The translations under genes were made by a program, and so were the position numbers. Below the pieces are notes generated by a model. The model searched no databases, was not told the origin of the DNA, and saw only the letters and a program-made list of their open reading frames with translations. From contig JAYXKI010000006.1 in NCBI GenBank assembly GCA_037892935.1, forward strand, positions 1,550,001 to 1,614,000: a DNA stretch of 64,000 nt, given 5' to 3'. Source of the stretch: Phlebopus portentosus. Lineage: Eukaryota; Basidiomycota; Agaricomycetes; Boletales; Boletinellaceae. How positions within the stretch are numbered: the first letter of the stretch is position 1; each line of letters starts with the position of its first letter. Positions 45,245 through 58,991 of the stretch are shown here, piece by piece.

Positions 45245-47091
45245 ATGTCCCTCCCCCCTCAACTACTACAGTCTCTCGACGGTCTAAAGGAGCGCGTAAA
45301 AGACGCACTGTATGCATTCACCTCTTGTCTATGTCACCAATCAGCAAAAGTCAAAATCAACGGACGAACATGTTCGTCGCTTGTGCTTGGCTGTCCACCT
45401 GTCCGCTAATTGACACGTTTATCTGCTAGTCAAAATTGTCAAGGTTCTCGGGGAGGGTGGATTCTCATTTGTATACCTTGTTCAAGATGAGCTTAGTGGC
45501 GTAGGTCTTGTGGTACCTCCTGAAACATACAGAACGTCATTCAATCGTAGTTCTAGCGTCAGTTTGCTCTCAAGAAGATCCGCTGCCCCACAGGTTCAGA
45601 AGGCGTCAAGGAAGCAATGCGAGAAGTAGAGGCCTATAGGCGCTTCAAGTATGTGTCCTTACTGCCATCAGTCTCCATTCGCTGAGAACGCTGCAGGCAC
45701 CCGAACATTATCCGCATCTTAGTATGTTGGTCATGCCTTGAATGTTGTCTATCAACTCAAGTTTCTTAGGATTCTGCGGTCGTCCAAGATGCAGGCGGGG
45801 AGGGGAAAATAGTTTATCTCTTCTTGCCTCTCTATAAGGTGTGTTTCTTACTGCATATCAATGTCCATGTCTTCTCATCCGTTTCTCAGCGAGGAAACTT
45901 GCAAGACGCGATCAACGCACACCTCATAATTGGGACGCACTTCTCGGAGGCTGAAATGCTCCGTCTGTTCCGCGGAACTTGCGAAGCCGTCCGCGCGATG
46001 CATACCTTCCGTGCCACCAAGTCTTCTCAGACTCAAGCATCGACATCGGCTCAACACCGGACAGAAAGTATTCCCGCATCAGCCCGGCCACGAACAAAAC
46101 AGAACGGAAAACTTAGTAGACCAGTAGTACACCATGGAAGCGACGATGAGGATGAAGACGATTTGCTGCCACATCCTGAAGGCGATGGGGAAGGTGGATA
46201 CAGTTATGGGACCGACGGCGGGTCCAGTATTCCGTTAGTAACTAAACATGCGATAGAAGACGAAGGAGATGTCGTATTTGATGGCGACGAGGAGTTAGCA
46301 CATCAAGAGCTCAATGATGGGGACCCGAGTCAAATGGAGATTGTCCCGTACGCACATAGAGATATGAAGCCTGGGTAAGAGTATCTATTTCAACAATCGT
46401 TTCAGCTTGATCGGCTTATGTTAATTGGGAAGGAATGTCATGATTGCTGACGACGGAACCCCGATCCTAATGGACTTCGGCAGCGCGGTCAAGGCGCGCA
46501 TAAAGATTGAAAACCGGCAACAGGCACTTTTACAACAAGTAAGATTCTGCCGTTCACGGTGTTCAGCTGCTGACATGTTGACTGACTACAACCCAGGACA
46601 TAGCCGCCGAGCAGAGTACGATGGCTTATCGTGCACCGGAGCTATTTGATGTGAAAACTGGCGTTACACTTGACGAAAAAGTTGACATATGGGTCCGTTG
46701 TGTTTCAGCTGGTATTGAATCATTCACGTGCGTCTGCATAGCTGATGTTCTCACCTAGTCACTCGGATGTACACTTTACGCTCTTGCGTATCTCCACTCC
46801 CCCTTTGAGACGCAAGCAACGACTGAACAAGGAGGGTCAATTGCTATGGCAGTTATGAATGCTGCATATAAACATCCACGAGATTCCGCGTATTCGCAGG
46901 GCTTGCGGGATCTCATTGATTTCATGCTGAAGCCTGACCCAGCTCAACGGCCTGATATACACCAGGTACGGTTGGAATAGATTACTCCAGTTGTAATGTG
47001 GCGCTAATCGATGCTTCTGCTCCTTGCTTCGACTTCTTCCGGCGTTTAGGTTATCGAAAAGACTGATGCTGTATTACGCAGTCTCGCATAA
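45245..47091 (+). CDS. env7: Env7/STK16-like serine/threonine kinase
   Basis: NAK-family kinase; yeast Env7 is palmitoylated and acts at the vacuole membrane. ATG 45245 opens MSLPPQLLQSLDGLKERVKD, then YAFTSCLCHQSAKVKINGRT, with a CxC pair in the place of the family's lipidated cysteines. The intron at ACAT|TC restores KIVKVLGEGGFSFVYLVQDE (Gly loop). RQFALKKIRCPTGSEGVKEA holds the catalytic Lys and REVEAYRRFKHPNIIRILDS the Glu helix. An acidic insert of about 100 residues precedes AHRDMKPGNVMIADD (catalytic loop). Then ILMDFGSAVKARIKIENR (DFG), STMAYRAPELFDVK (APE) and KVDIWSLGCTLYALAYLHSP. Ends DAVLRSLA at 47091. All kinase motifs intact. It lies in the core between the two mirrored cassettes. 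Confidence 0.85.
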
Positions 47092-47277
47092 TTTTTTTCT
47101 ATCTCGTATTTCCCACTTTGGTTGTTGTATTTCTTCCCCTGTTCATTCTTACTTCACCGTTTCATGGACTTCATAATTTTTAATCGGGCCTACGGAACGG
47201 ACGAAAGACATTTCAGCAACTCGGTGATGACAAGAAGAAGAAGAAGAATGAGACACGCGGTCGCGCAAACTCTACAT

Positions 47278-48931
47278 TCAGTCAAAAATAACAAGATCGT
47301 CTCCTGCCTTTTCCCTCCACTTGCTTTCTGCCTTCTGTAGTCGGTCCTCTCCATCGCCTTTAGCCGAGTTGTTACGCTTCAAGCCTTTCCCTTCCGACAT
47401 CGTCTTCTTAAGCTGCTTCTTCATGGAGGATTTCTTCGGCCCGACTGATGTTCCATCCTCCGGTTCATCAAAATAGCGAGCCGACTTCTTTGGAAGGAAG
47501 GGATTGCGGGCCGTGTCTCCCTCGATCTGTGGTTTTCGTTGACTTTTGTGTCTTGCAGGTCGTGTGTTGGAGAGCTTGGCGAATTTCCCTGCGCCTTCTC
47601 GACCAATTCTCCCTTTCGTCTTTAATCTCTCCAAATCGCGTTTCTTCGTTGTGCGAGCGGCTTCACTGGTATCGTCGATCGTACCGTCGTCTTCAAGGAA
47701 CCTAACAGTCTTGGTCCTGTCCTTCTGTCGCCGTGTTGATGTTGAGTCGGTGGCTTGTGCTTCGGCGCGCTTCCCGCTGTTCTCGCCCTCAGGACTAGTT
47801 TTGGCTTCGGCATTGATTTTGCTTTTACCTTTAACCTTGGTCCTCTTCGACTTCACCTTTGGTGGCTTAGGCGCTGCTGTTGCCCTCGCCATCATCTCCG
47901 CCTGCTCCCCGGTTCTCGTGCTATCGCCGCCTTCGCCACTACCAGCATTCTCGCGAGTAGCCTCATTTTCATTAGAATCCAGAACCTTGGGCCTCTTTCG
48001 TGGTCGTTCGGAGGTTTGTTTGTCGGATTCAGAAACTGACAGTCTACTTCTGTTCGTGTCGATGCCGCTCTTTCCCTCATTTTGTGTCTCTTTGTCCGTC
48101 CCAGCCTCAGCTTCGTGCTCTTTCTTAGCACGTTTCCGCTTTTTGCGCTCGATGATATGTTTCGTCGTTTCGCGTTTTCGTTTGATCAATTCGAGTTTTT
48201 GTTTCTGGTGAAAATATAATAAGATTGCATCGAGTTGGAGAAGTCAAAAATTTCGCGGGCCGTGAGAGTGCGATACATACTCGCTTTAGACCGCGTTTCG
48301 ATAATCCTTCTACACTTGTGACTGCCGTCGGATTCTGCGATATGGCGGCCGAGATACGTCTGGGATCGAGAGAACGATTATTCGTCCTTTTCGCTGACTC
48401 GCAAAATTTGTTGAATCGTCTGACATGGGCCTGCAGAAATCCGAAAAAATGAAATAATGAATAGCAATCAATATGTGTAGATGATAAATACACGATTCAA
48501 GGAATCGACCACCTTACCGCAGACGAAAGATGCAGTTCCACCATCTTTTCGTTCTTCAGTAGCTTCTTGGGACATGCTATGCATGCGTGCTCATCCTTGA
48601 GCTTCTCCGACGAAATATGATAAATGGGGTGTTTCACAGCCTCGGCGAGGGATATAGGCGGCTCATCGTCCATACTCTCGAGATCGAGCCCTTCTTCATC
48701 GCTATCATTCTCGTCCTCTGAGCTCGCGCCCTCAGCTGCAAGCCATTCTGTTCTTATGTCTGCTTCGGCCTCGCCGCGATCTAGTTCATCGTCCGATTCC
48801 GAGTCTGACTGTGAGGAAGATTCGTCGCTGTCGGTGTCCTGAAGCCCGAACATCTGTCTCGTATCATCGTCAAGGCCGAGCTCCTCTTCTTGCTCTCGTT
48901 TCTTCTGCTTTTTGGTGACTCGTTTGAACAT
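47278..48931 (-). CDS. Zinc-finger nucleolar-type protein, charged
   Basis: Three exons. MFKRVTKKQKKREQEEELGL starts at 48931. Acidic stretches follow (TDSDESSSQSDSESDDELD, SEDENDSDEEGLDLES). A matrin/U1-like zinc-finger candidate spans the first intron: EHACIACPKKLLKNEKMVEL then HLSSA|AHVRRFNKF, giving C-x2-C...H-x5-H. The next exon has RSLDPRRISAAISQNP. The large last exon is Lys/Arg/Glu-rich (ELIKRKRETTKHIIERKKRK, then PRKRPKVLDSNENEATREN) and ends KWREKAGDDLVIFD at 47278. Charged low complexity plus this finger fits a ribosome-biogenesis or nucleolar factor. Exact orthologue not recognised. Confidence 0.65.
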
Positions 48932-49158
48932 GGCGAATTGATTGGTTGTTGGTGTACTAAACCAGTCAGATGTTGTCCGACAAAATGGTGTGGAAATAAA
49001 AAGATGGTGATTAGCACGGCAAAGGCCGAAATGAATATTGAGTTAATGGTCTGACCTTGGGAACCCGACGCGCGAAAAATTAAACTGGTCCCAGGCCAGA
49101 GTTGCTCCTCACCGTCTCCCACCACCCCGAAGTCGTAGTTTGTACACGTCGACGAGCG

Positions 49159-51226
<2,068 letters not shown>

Positions 51227-51659
51227 CTGAATTGCCTCACGCTTTCTTGGATGCATCAATGATATGATTTTCTCCTGTTACGTTATTTGCGATTTAGAAG
51301 CATTGGATAATAAAAGCATAGACGCATAAAGATGGACCGATCTCCCAAGCAATTCTTGCGCATTACGGCATTTGTGGATCGAAAGGGAAGTCATAGTATC
51401 GATATGAAGCTGCATGGATACGCGGCGAGGAGCTGAACCGCGACTTATGATTCTATCTGTTCAAGTCAGAGAATAGCTGGGGACCTCGCTGAGCCACGCC
51501 TTCAGAATTTGCGTAAATGAGTAACAGTCATCGGGAAGGTGGAACGGTCTGGCATGAAGCCATTGTTCACTGTTGACTAAGGCATCCATCGGGACAAACT
51601 ATTCATGTCGCTCACCTACACCCCAACGTATCAGTCGAAAGAATCTGTAGTTTCTCGGC

Positions 51660-52415
51660 TTTTCAGGAGAAACCGACAGACTCGTCGAGAAGCTGGATCA
51701 CACCGGCGTAGTATCTGGGAAAGATCTCAAGATTATTTTTATCCGTCCCAATGGCTATTGAATTGAGATGTACAAAGTTCATGGAGCCTCTGAGAAAACC
51801 CTTGATGAAACACCCGAGTCGATGCTCTAATTGGATAATTCCTGCGTTGCGAGCGCACTTGCCAATGCCCACCCTGGGGATGCTGTGGGGATTCCGCATT
51901 CCCAGTGCAAGACCACGCGGAAGCACTTTAGCCGGGCTGAGAATGAGTTGGAGTGGAGTAAATGCTCTTGACCACTCGGCTTCCGACAACAACGCATGCC
52001 CCGATCTAATTGACGAGTTCATAGCCTCCAGGTATGTTGACTCCCGCCTTTCCGAGGTAGACAGGCTACTCATTTGCACTTTCCATCGTGATTCACACAA
52101 AGTCCTTTACCGAACGCATCCAGAAAAGACGCTGACTTGGACAACGTAATTGTAGCTGGGATTGCCTGCAAGATGAAGAAATATAGCTTATACACTGGTG
52201 AGTACACTGGTGAGTACTATTGCGGATACTGTGGCGCCCGTGAATATGCCGATCCGATCAAGGGCTATTCCGAATATCACGGTAATTGGAGAAAATACTA
52301 CGGTGAGTGGATTACGTCACGACCTAAGAAGACAAGTATATTTCCAGACACGGCGCCCGGTGTGCTTAAACGACAAACGACATCGCATACATTTGAAATG
52401 ACCCTCCAGATGTGA
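51660..52415 (+). pseudogene. Decayed coding relic, identity unknown
   Basis: One forward frame reads like protein but is broken by at least three stops: FSGETDRLVEKLDHTGVVSG, KDLKIIFIRPNGY (stop) IEMYKVHGASEKTLDETPES (stop) NSCVASALANAHPGDAVGIP with HSQCKTTRKHFSRAENELEW (stop). Downstream, an open frame has MKKYSLYTGEYTGEYYCGYC, then YADPIKGYSEYHGNWRKYYG. A 12-base direct repeat at 52192-52215 gives YTGEYTGE. The whole looks like a dead gene, or two pieces of one. No family recognised. Confidence 0.35.
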
Positions 52416-52890
52416 TGAAAGGAGTCTTACCGTGAGAGTACGCGTATGATCAAGTCCATTTCTGACGCATTTTTTGAGTATAGATATCACTTACATCTGG
52501 CGTATACATATAGCAGGCGCTGCTGCTTTTGATGCTGAATGGAGCCTTTTGCGACGGTCACTCACCGGTTTCAGAATCACCGGCGAGATAGACCTACAAG
52601 GAGGCTCTGCGCTGCATTCCTTGGTATTTGGAATTCTAAAAATGACTCTATCTATTTATTCTTTACAACGGACCGCATCTAAACGTACCCGCTCTGATCA
52701 AGAGATGGGCGGCCTCAAAATGTTGATGATTGGTACGAGGCTCATTCGGTTGGGGTCTTCTCGACTGATGCATTCGTCCTTTCTTAACATCGCAAGCAGA
52801 AAAGAGTTTGCGTCGTCAAGTGCGGTAGGACCGTATAAAGCGAACGTCCGTGCTTGCAAACTTTCCGTCTTTACGATTCTTTGACCGCTC
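52416..52890. promoter_or_regulatory. Upstream region of FAD gene B
   Basis: About 475 bp directly before the ATG of the intact FAD gene. Contains no supported gene. Part of it may belong to the decayed relic on its left. Confidence 0.35.
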
Positions 52891-55126
52891 ATGGATATCT
52901 CACCTAAGTTACTTGCGACGACCCTCGCCGTTCCTGCTACCTTCATTGCGTGGCGCTTAACTGGATCGTTTCTTGACAAGTTCTTCACTCGCAAGTTTAC
53001 TGTTCTCAATGATATCGATAATCTTGGACCAAAGCATGCTAGGCCCGAAGGAAAACGAATAAGTGGAACAGCGGTGGTCTGTGGCGGAAGGTATGAATGA
53101 AATTTGGATATTGCTTGTCAGATATTCTGACGTCTCGCGTCAGTATCGCTGGACTATGGTCCGCGCTGATTGCTTCTGACCATTTCGAGAACGTGCTCAT
53201 CATCGAGCCGGAAACCTGGGTATTGACCGAAGAAGGGATGAGCAACACTTACGATGAGAAAGGAATCTATATCGAGAATAGCAGAGAGCACGTCCGTTCC
53301 AGAGTTGCTCAGTACAATGCGCACCATGGTAAGTAACCAATAAAAATGTTTCTTCACGTACACTGATATATGAAAAACTAGCCTTCCACCCTATCGCGCT
53401 CGAAGCGTTGAGCAAGTACTTCCCGAACGTCGGCGACGAGTTTATAAAAGCCAATGCAATGTGATTAAGCTATTTCCCTGCCATCATTATCATCGCTGAT
53501 CCAACCTGCTCTAGCATAGCCGATTATGATCTTAACTGCCATGCACATGGGCGTCATTTCATGGCTGCTCCGAGTCAAGAAGACACCGGCGAAAACAGAC
53601 GAAAGTGTTTCTTCGCGTCTCGTGAATTGTACGAGCGCATCCTCCGTCGACTCGTCTTGAATTATTCCAACCGAATCCGCGCTCAGGTTGGAACCGTGAC
53701 TGGCCTGAATACAGTGTCCGGAGATCCGATGACTATCTCGTCTGTTTCTGTTCGCTTGCCGGATGGTAATACGGAAGAAACTCCGGCAACGCTTGTCATT
53801 GGTATTCTTATCTCGTACTGTTCGAGTCTACCTGTCGTTAATTAAAACAACGCTAGATTGTACGGGTGCGTCGCAGGCAGGACTCAAGTGGCTTCGTCGC
53901 ATTGCCACCGACCCGGTCAACTCAAATAGTCTCCAGCTCCATGCCCCATCCAACGCGATCTCATGGGATGACTTGAGGCTTTCGTACAACACTCACCAAA
54001 AATATATCCGATTTAGGTGGCCTGTGCCTCCGGAAGCCCGCGATCGTCTACCTATTCCCGGAGGTTACAACAATGTCCCTTGGATGTATACTTATTTCCC
54101 GATTCCCGGAAAGGAGCAGAAGTTATTCATGTTCAGTCGGGTTGAAGGAGAACGCAGTAAGTGTAAGCATAACTTTTCTACGAGCGGCGTTAACGGTAAA
54201 GCTTCTAGTTGAAACGTCGTTTGGAGGATGGGGCGAACCGCCGGCACCATCTGACATCTCGGAAATCAAATCTTGGTTCAGAGATCTAGAGAAAGATCAC
54301 CAAAAGGTTCCAGACTGGATTTACCCCTTTTTTGACGTCCTTATGGAACAAAGTGACAAGGTAGAAGTGTCCACAGGAAAATATCGTAAGCTTTATTTTG
54401 TGCAACGGAAGAGACCCGACTAACCGCTCGGCATAGCACCTCCTTCTTGGATTCTTTATGAAAAAGCTCCTTACATACCGCACAACTTCATCGCAACCGG
54501 AGATGCCGTACAACGACCCAACCCAACATATGGGTGAGTCCACCTCTCTCAGTTGAAATCTTCAGTCCCATAACACAAACGTGTGTACAGGCAAGGCTGT
54601 TCCAAAGCTACAATCGGAGCAGTGACTCTGGATAGCATGTTGAAGTCCCCGCCGATTTCTGACGCAACGAAGATTCCTCGTAACTTCGGTCGTGACTTCT
54701 TTATGAAACACGCGGACAAAATCCGGGGTGTTTGGCAAGGAACCAAACCCACAGGTCAGCACGATTTGCATGAATACTTCAGCTTAGCCTGTCCACTCAA
54801 TCAATTTCGTAGATTATCAGTTTAGCACTACGGTCCCTTGCAAGGGCGAGAAGCTCAGTGACGAATGGCTGATGGGTAGTTTCGGGAAGACCCTCATGGA
54901 AATGGCAGGATTAGTACGTTTCATTTCCTCCGCCCTCCTCTCGGGCTTGGCACCTGTTGCAATGGGGCTAATTCCTCTTATCACTGAACAGGATAAGGAG
55001 GCGGACAGCGTGCTTTACAAAGTCCGATTCTTCATGGCACCACACACCGCACTGCTAACACCCCACATGCTATCAAAGATGTTGCTCTTCCATATACGCA
55101 AAACCCTTGGCTTGATCCAGTCATAG
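52891..55126 (+). CDS. FAD-dependent oxidoreductase, cassette copy B (intact)
   Basis: Paralogue of the gene at 42492-44744, in opposite orientation. MDISPKLLATTLAVPATFIA starts at 52891, a short hydrophobic N-terminus. GTAVVCGGSIAGLWSALIAS is the FAD-binding Rossmann loop, with the intron at AG|T as in copy A. Then ENVLIIEPETWVLTEEGMSN, EKGIYIENSREHVRSRVAQY (in frame here), PIALEALSKYFPNVGDEFIK, IADYDLNCHAHGRHFMA, SRELYERILRRLVLNYSNRI, LVIDCTGASQAGLKWLRRIA, PIPGGYNNVPWMYTYFPIPG, SFGGWGEPPAPSDISEIKSW and GCSKATIGAVTLDSMLKSPP. It ends HIRKTLGLIQS at 55126. All splice joins I checked keep frame. Similar to FAD/NAD(P)-binding monooxygenase-like families in mushrooms. Substrate unknown. Confidence 0.75.
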
Positions 55127-55989
55127 ACGTCTAAAAGCGTTCGACACACAGATTACAGCTCTATAAGACCAGCCCCAAACTGGTCTTGATTTCCTTTTCA
55201 CTCTGTAGTTTCTACTGTTGAAGATTCTGGGCACTTACGGTTGATCGGCCCCAGGCATTTACTCCGTTCTATTCGCTATCATCGATATGGCTTGCCTTCT
55301 TTCATTCCGGAAGTATGATTATTCTGTCCCATTTGGGAATGTGCATTAAAAATCAAAGCTTTAAACAACCGTCCGAATGAAAAAGTGACACAGCATCCGC
55401 CTTCGTGTGAGAGATTAGCAGAATCTCTTCAGTAGCAATTCAAAAGGAAACACCACTTTCAAGAGGCATCTGATAAAGTCCGATGAGCTAAAATCACGGA
55501 TCAGAACACTTTCCGAAGTCTGACTTCTGTGCTAGCTCCCCTCTGCATCGGTGATTTCTACTGTACGTTCTAATGCTCATGTTCAGGCTAAGATCTCTTT
55601 CATTGTGACATGGATACATGGCGCGAACGTTGCGTTCGTTGAGTTATGTATCGAAAGGAGCGTCCCTAAACTTTTCGGAGCTCACTTACAGTTGTAATGG
55701 AAAAGAGGAAGCACGAGCTTGAAGAACGACTGAAATACTGAGATAACTCGTCTACTTTTAATCGGTAAATCGCAGTCTAGAAGCGGAAATGGAGGCCAAT
55801 TGTTAATAAAAAAGAGCATATATTCTCTCCGCGAATACAAAGTTGAGCATTTACACATGAAAGCCATAATAGTGGACGTTGGTTCTAATGCTGAGTGAAC
55901 ATACACGTACATGATTGTGAATAAATTACGGAGCATAAACAGAAACTGAGCTAGTGAGCCACCAAACCGAGACTTACATAAATGCGGCA
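55127..55989. other. Gap between convergent cassette genes (mirror copy)
   Basis: 863 bp between the stops of FAD gene B and orphan copy B, which converge, matching the layout at 41980-42491. Minus-frame 55682-55990 has no protein features. No gene seen. Confidence 0.4.
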
Positions 55990-56940
55990 TTATCGATCGT
56001 TACGAGTTGGATAAGTAAAAACAACCTGATATAGGCTTTCGACGCGCCGCTGTAACTTCGTCACCCTGATATCGCCTTTACTAAATGCGAGAACGTCGAC
56101 ACCAGGAATATTAAAGTCGACACCTACACTTCGGCGGTACTGCAGGGGACGGAGGATCTGTGATGAGTCACCGGTTCTGTGGATAAAAAACATAAGTAGA
56201 GCAACTTACTGCGACTTTACATCTAAACTCCTCAAAAAGCTTCTTAATCTCGCAGAGGATTGTCAAGCGTGATCCAAATGGATCATCCTGGAATTTTGGG
56301 ATGTCTATACCTGCCCAGAAAACCCCATATTGCTCATACCCTATCCATTGAAAGCAGATTTCAATGTGAGTAGATCGAATGTTGAGCGTCTCTTTCGAGA
56401 CGGCATCGGGTGTGATGATGCAACACCCGAGGCGTTCCCAGCTGCCAAGGACCACGTCGTCATCGGGCGGATAGATTGGCCGCTCGTATACTCCAACTCC
56501 GTTGGATACAGAGGGTTCTGCGGAACCCTCGTATACACGATCCATGGGGCAGGTCCACGATCGTGCAACGGGTCACTACAAGTCCTCCTGATGTTCTGTG
56601 GCCTGCAAGGAGACGAGTAGGGAGCCGTTGCGCGACGAACGCGTTCGGTTGGGATCCTCAAAGGACTTGCAGTTTCGAGTGGCTTCCTATTGATAAACAA
56701 CATGTCCATGGTAGTCTTTCGTCTTCGGGGAGTCGTCACGATCGGAGGCGGGGATGGTTGTCGTTCTAGTGTGTCGTGCTCCGTCTGCATAACTTGGGCT
56801 CGTAGTTCTTCGTAGTTGATTCTCCTTCTCCGAGCACCCTTTGCTCTTGGCTTCAAAGGCATAATTGGAAAAGGAGAATCGGCTAAGAGGACCTCCTGCT
56901 CGATCTTGTTGGTACCGGTTTGGGAACGAGGACCGCTCAT
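55990..56940 (-). pseudogene. Orphan family copy B, frameshifted
   Basis: MSGPRSQTGTNKIEQEVLLA starts at 56940, with SPFPIMPLKPRAKGARRRRI, NYEELRAQ, LFINRKPLETASPLRIPTER, APYSSPCRPQNIRRTCSDPL and GPAPWIVYTRVPQNPLYPTE, as in copies A and C. After PTELE (about 56470-56490) one base is missing relative to copy C: VYERPIYPPDDDVVLGSWER continues in the next frame, followed by GCCIITPDAVSKETLNIRST, CFQWIGYEQYGVFWAGIDIP and KFQDDPFGSRLTILCEIKKL. One intron later, YRRSVGVDFNIPGVDVLAFS and DIRVTKLQRRVESLYQVVFT end at RNDR (55990). No intron sits at the CFQ/W position. Young pseudogene or a one-base error. Confidence 0.6.
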
Positions 56941-58044
56941 GAATGCTATGGTGCGGAGAGAATGGAAATGCAGTGAGCGCTTGTTGAGAAGAACAGCGAA
57001 GCTATGCCTGGACAGCTTGCGTCAAGGATAAAAAGCTGATAATGGTTGAGTATGTAACGAAGGTGAGGCAACGAGGCGAAACCGTCCGACGTAACTAGCC
57101 ACATTCTTATCTACAATCGTTAAGCGTCACGCAATATTGATGGTGGCCTCAGCGAACCAGTTGATATCGATCAGTTCCTTGTAACCTAGTCCCAAAAAGG
57201 ATTCGCGCCGTGTTCGACGGAAAGTGTGCGAAAAAGGCCAGCAGTACTTGGGGCGGGGTATGGATATGGGAGGCAACGTGTGATGGTTTCTGCTAATCTC
57301 CATTGGACCTTCATGAGGACCTCGTCTTCACGTATTTCAGCACTTAGAATCGACGGATCGCATAAGTCTCAACGGAAATTTCATGAAGAAATGACACATC
57401 TGTTTGGGCGAGTAGGTTCAAGTTGGGGCTGGGGCATACGTGACAGCGACGAACAGTGAAGACACAATCACGTGAATTGTGACAATTGCACAACAGGCAA
57501 TTAAGGATATGATATATCACCTGGGGCAAAACCCTTTTTCCGAGCCTCAAAAACTTGATCCAGAACTGGAATCCAGCCAATCAGAGGCGAGCTTTCCAAT
57601 TCTGTTTCCTATTTAAGCGGCTCAGAAACAGAATTCTGCCCGCTGCGTATATATATATGCAATTTGATATTTTGAATATTTAATTGCATATCTTAAAAAA
57701 TATCTTTATGAATGATAGGGCATTTGCCTGTTGTTGACACTGGTCGAACTCATCCTGTATCAGCATCGCAACAGTATCTGCTTGCCACCTGCTCGGTTGT
57801 ATGCTAGGTACTAAATCGACCAGAAATATTTTGCAGGACAGAATTCCAGAAGCGAATCATAGTGAGTTGTAAATATCGAGTAAAAAGTGAAAGAAATAAC
57901 AACAACTCAAAAGAGCGTCGGGTATCGGGATGGAATGAAATTGGAAGGATACCGGAATATGAGGTAACGAATGGAGCGGAAGATATGTTCGAGAAGAGCC
58001 AACAAATCTCTGAGCCGCCGAATCGAGAATCATATAAAACAGAG
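56941..58044. other. Gene-free stretch between orphan copies B and C
   Basis: 1.1 kb holding the promoter of copy B and the 3' side of copy C. Very AT-rich near 57650-57720 with a TATATATATATG run. Small frames carry no recognisable content. Confidence 0.4.
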
Positions 58045-58991
58045 TTATCGATCGTTGCGCGTTGGGTACACGAACACAACTTGGTACAGGTTTTCGTAAC
58101 GTCGCTCCAACCTGATCACCCTAATGTCGCTTTCAGTAAACGCCAGTATATCTACTGGAGGCTTGCTGACGTCATCGCCCACACTTCGACGATACTGAGT
58201 GTTATGATGAGTAATCGCTACCATTGTAAAGGAGGGGTAAAGCAAATACGTACGGATACTTTATTCCTGAAGTCCTTAAACAGCTTTTTCACCTCGCTAA
58301 GGATCTCTAATCGCGAATCAAAAGGGTCATCTTGAAACTTCGGTACGTTGACTCGCGACTCGAATGTACCGTATTGCTCGTAGTGTTTCCACTGAAAACA
58401 AACATGGATCTGTGGCCAACGGATATTAAGCGATTCCTTCGACACCGCATCAGGCATGACGGCACAACATCCAATGCGCTCGTAGCTCCCGAGGACCACA
58501 TCGTCGTCCGGAGGATAAAGCGGCCGGTCCTCAACATCCAGCTCTAGAGGGCAGAGGCAATTTTGTGGAACCCTTTTGTATATGATACCTGGAGCTGGAC
58601 CGGTGATGTTCGCCGGGCCACTTACTATCCTCCGTATCGGTTGCGGTCGTATCGGAGAGGAATAAGGAGCAGACGCTCGTCGAAGGCGTTCGGTGCACAC
58701 CTTGAAAGGACTGGCGTTCGCAGGTGGTTTCCTCGTAATGAAGAGGGAATCTGCTGGATCCCTCTTCTTTAGCGGAGATGCAAGTCGTGCTGGTCTCGGC
58801 ACTGATGGACGTCTCTCAGGTGTTCGAGGCGGCGTGCTTATTTGGGCTCGTAACTCTTCATAGTTGATGCGATTCTCCCATTTGCCTCTCACCCCTTTCG
58901 GTTTCAGAGGCATTATTGGGAATGGAGACTCAGCCATTGCACGCTCCTGCTCTAGCTGCTTCTTGCTAGTACGAGGATGAGAACCGCTCAT
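58045..58991 (-). CDS. Orphan family copy C, intact
   Basis: The only clean member. MSGSHPRTSKKQLEQERAMA starts at 58991. Conserved blocks in order: SPFPIMPLKPKGVRGKWENR, INYEELRAQISTPPRTPERR, DPADSLFITRKPPANASPFK, SAPYSSPIRPQPIRRIVSGP, GPAPGIIYKRVPQNCLCPLE, LYPPDDDVVLGSYERIGCCA, PDAVSKESLNIRWPQIHVCF with QWKHYEQYGTFESRV, PKFQDDPFDSRLEILSEVKK, LFKDFRNKVS, then one intron and YRRSVGDDVSKPPVDILAFT with ESDIRVIRLERRYENLYQVV. Ends RNDR at 58045. The N-half is disordered and Arg/Pro/Ser-rich, the C-half more compact, looking like a small alpha/beta domain. No known domain. A TATA-like CCTTATAAACACG precedes the gene (about 59145-59157). Confidence 0.65.

Noticed and set aside
47546..48211. 221-codon forward frame
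   Set aside because: Antisense of the Lys/Glu-rich zinc-finger protein; its hydrophobic Leu/Ser/Phe content is what antisense of Lys/Glu codons gives.
51663..52100. 146-codon minus-strand frame
   Set aside because: Antisense to a forward frame that reads more like protein; no homology features on the minus strand.
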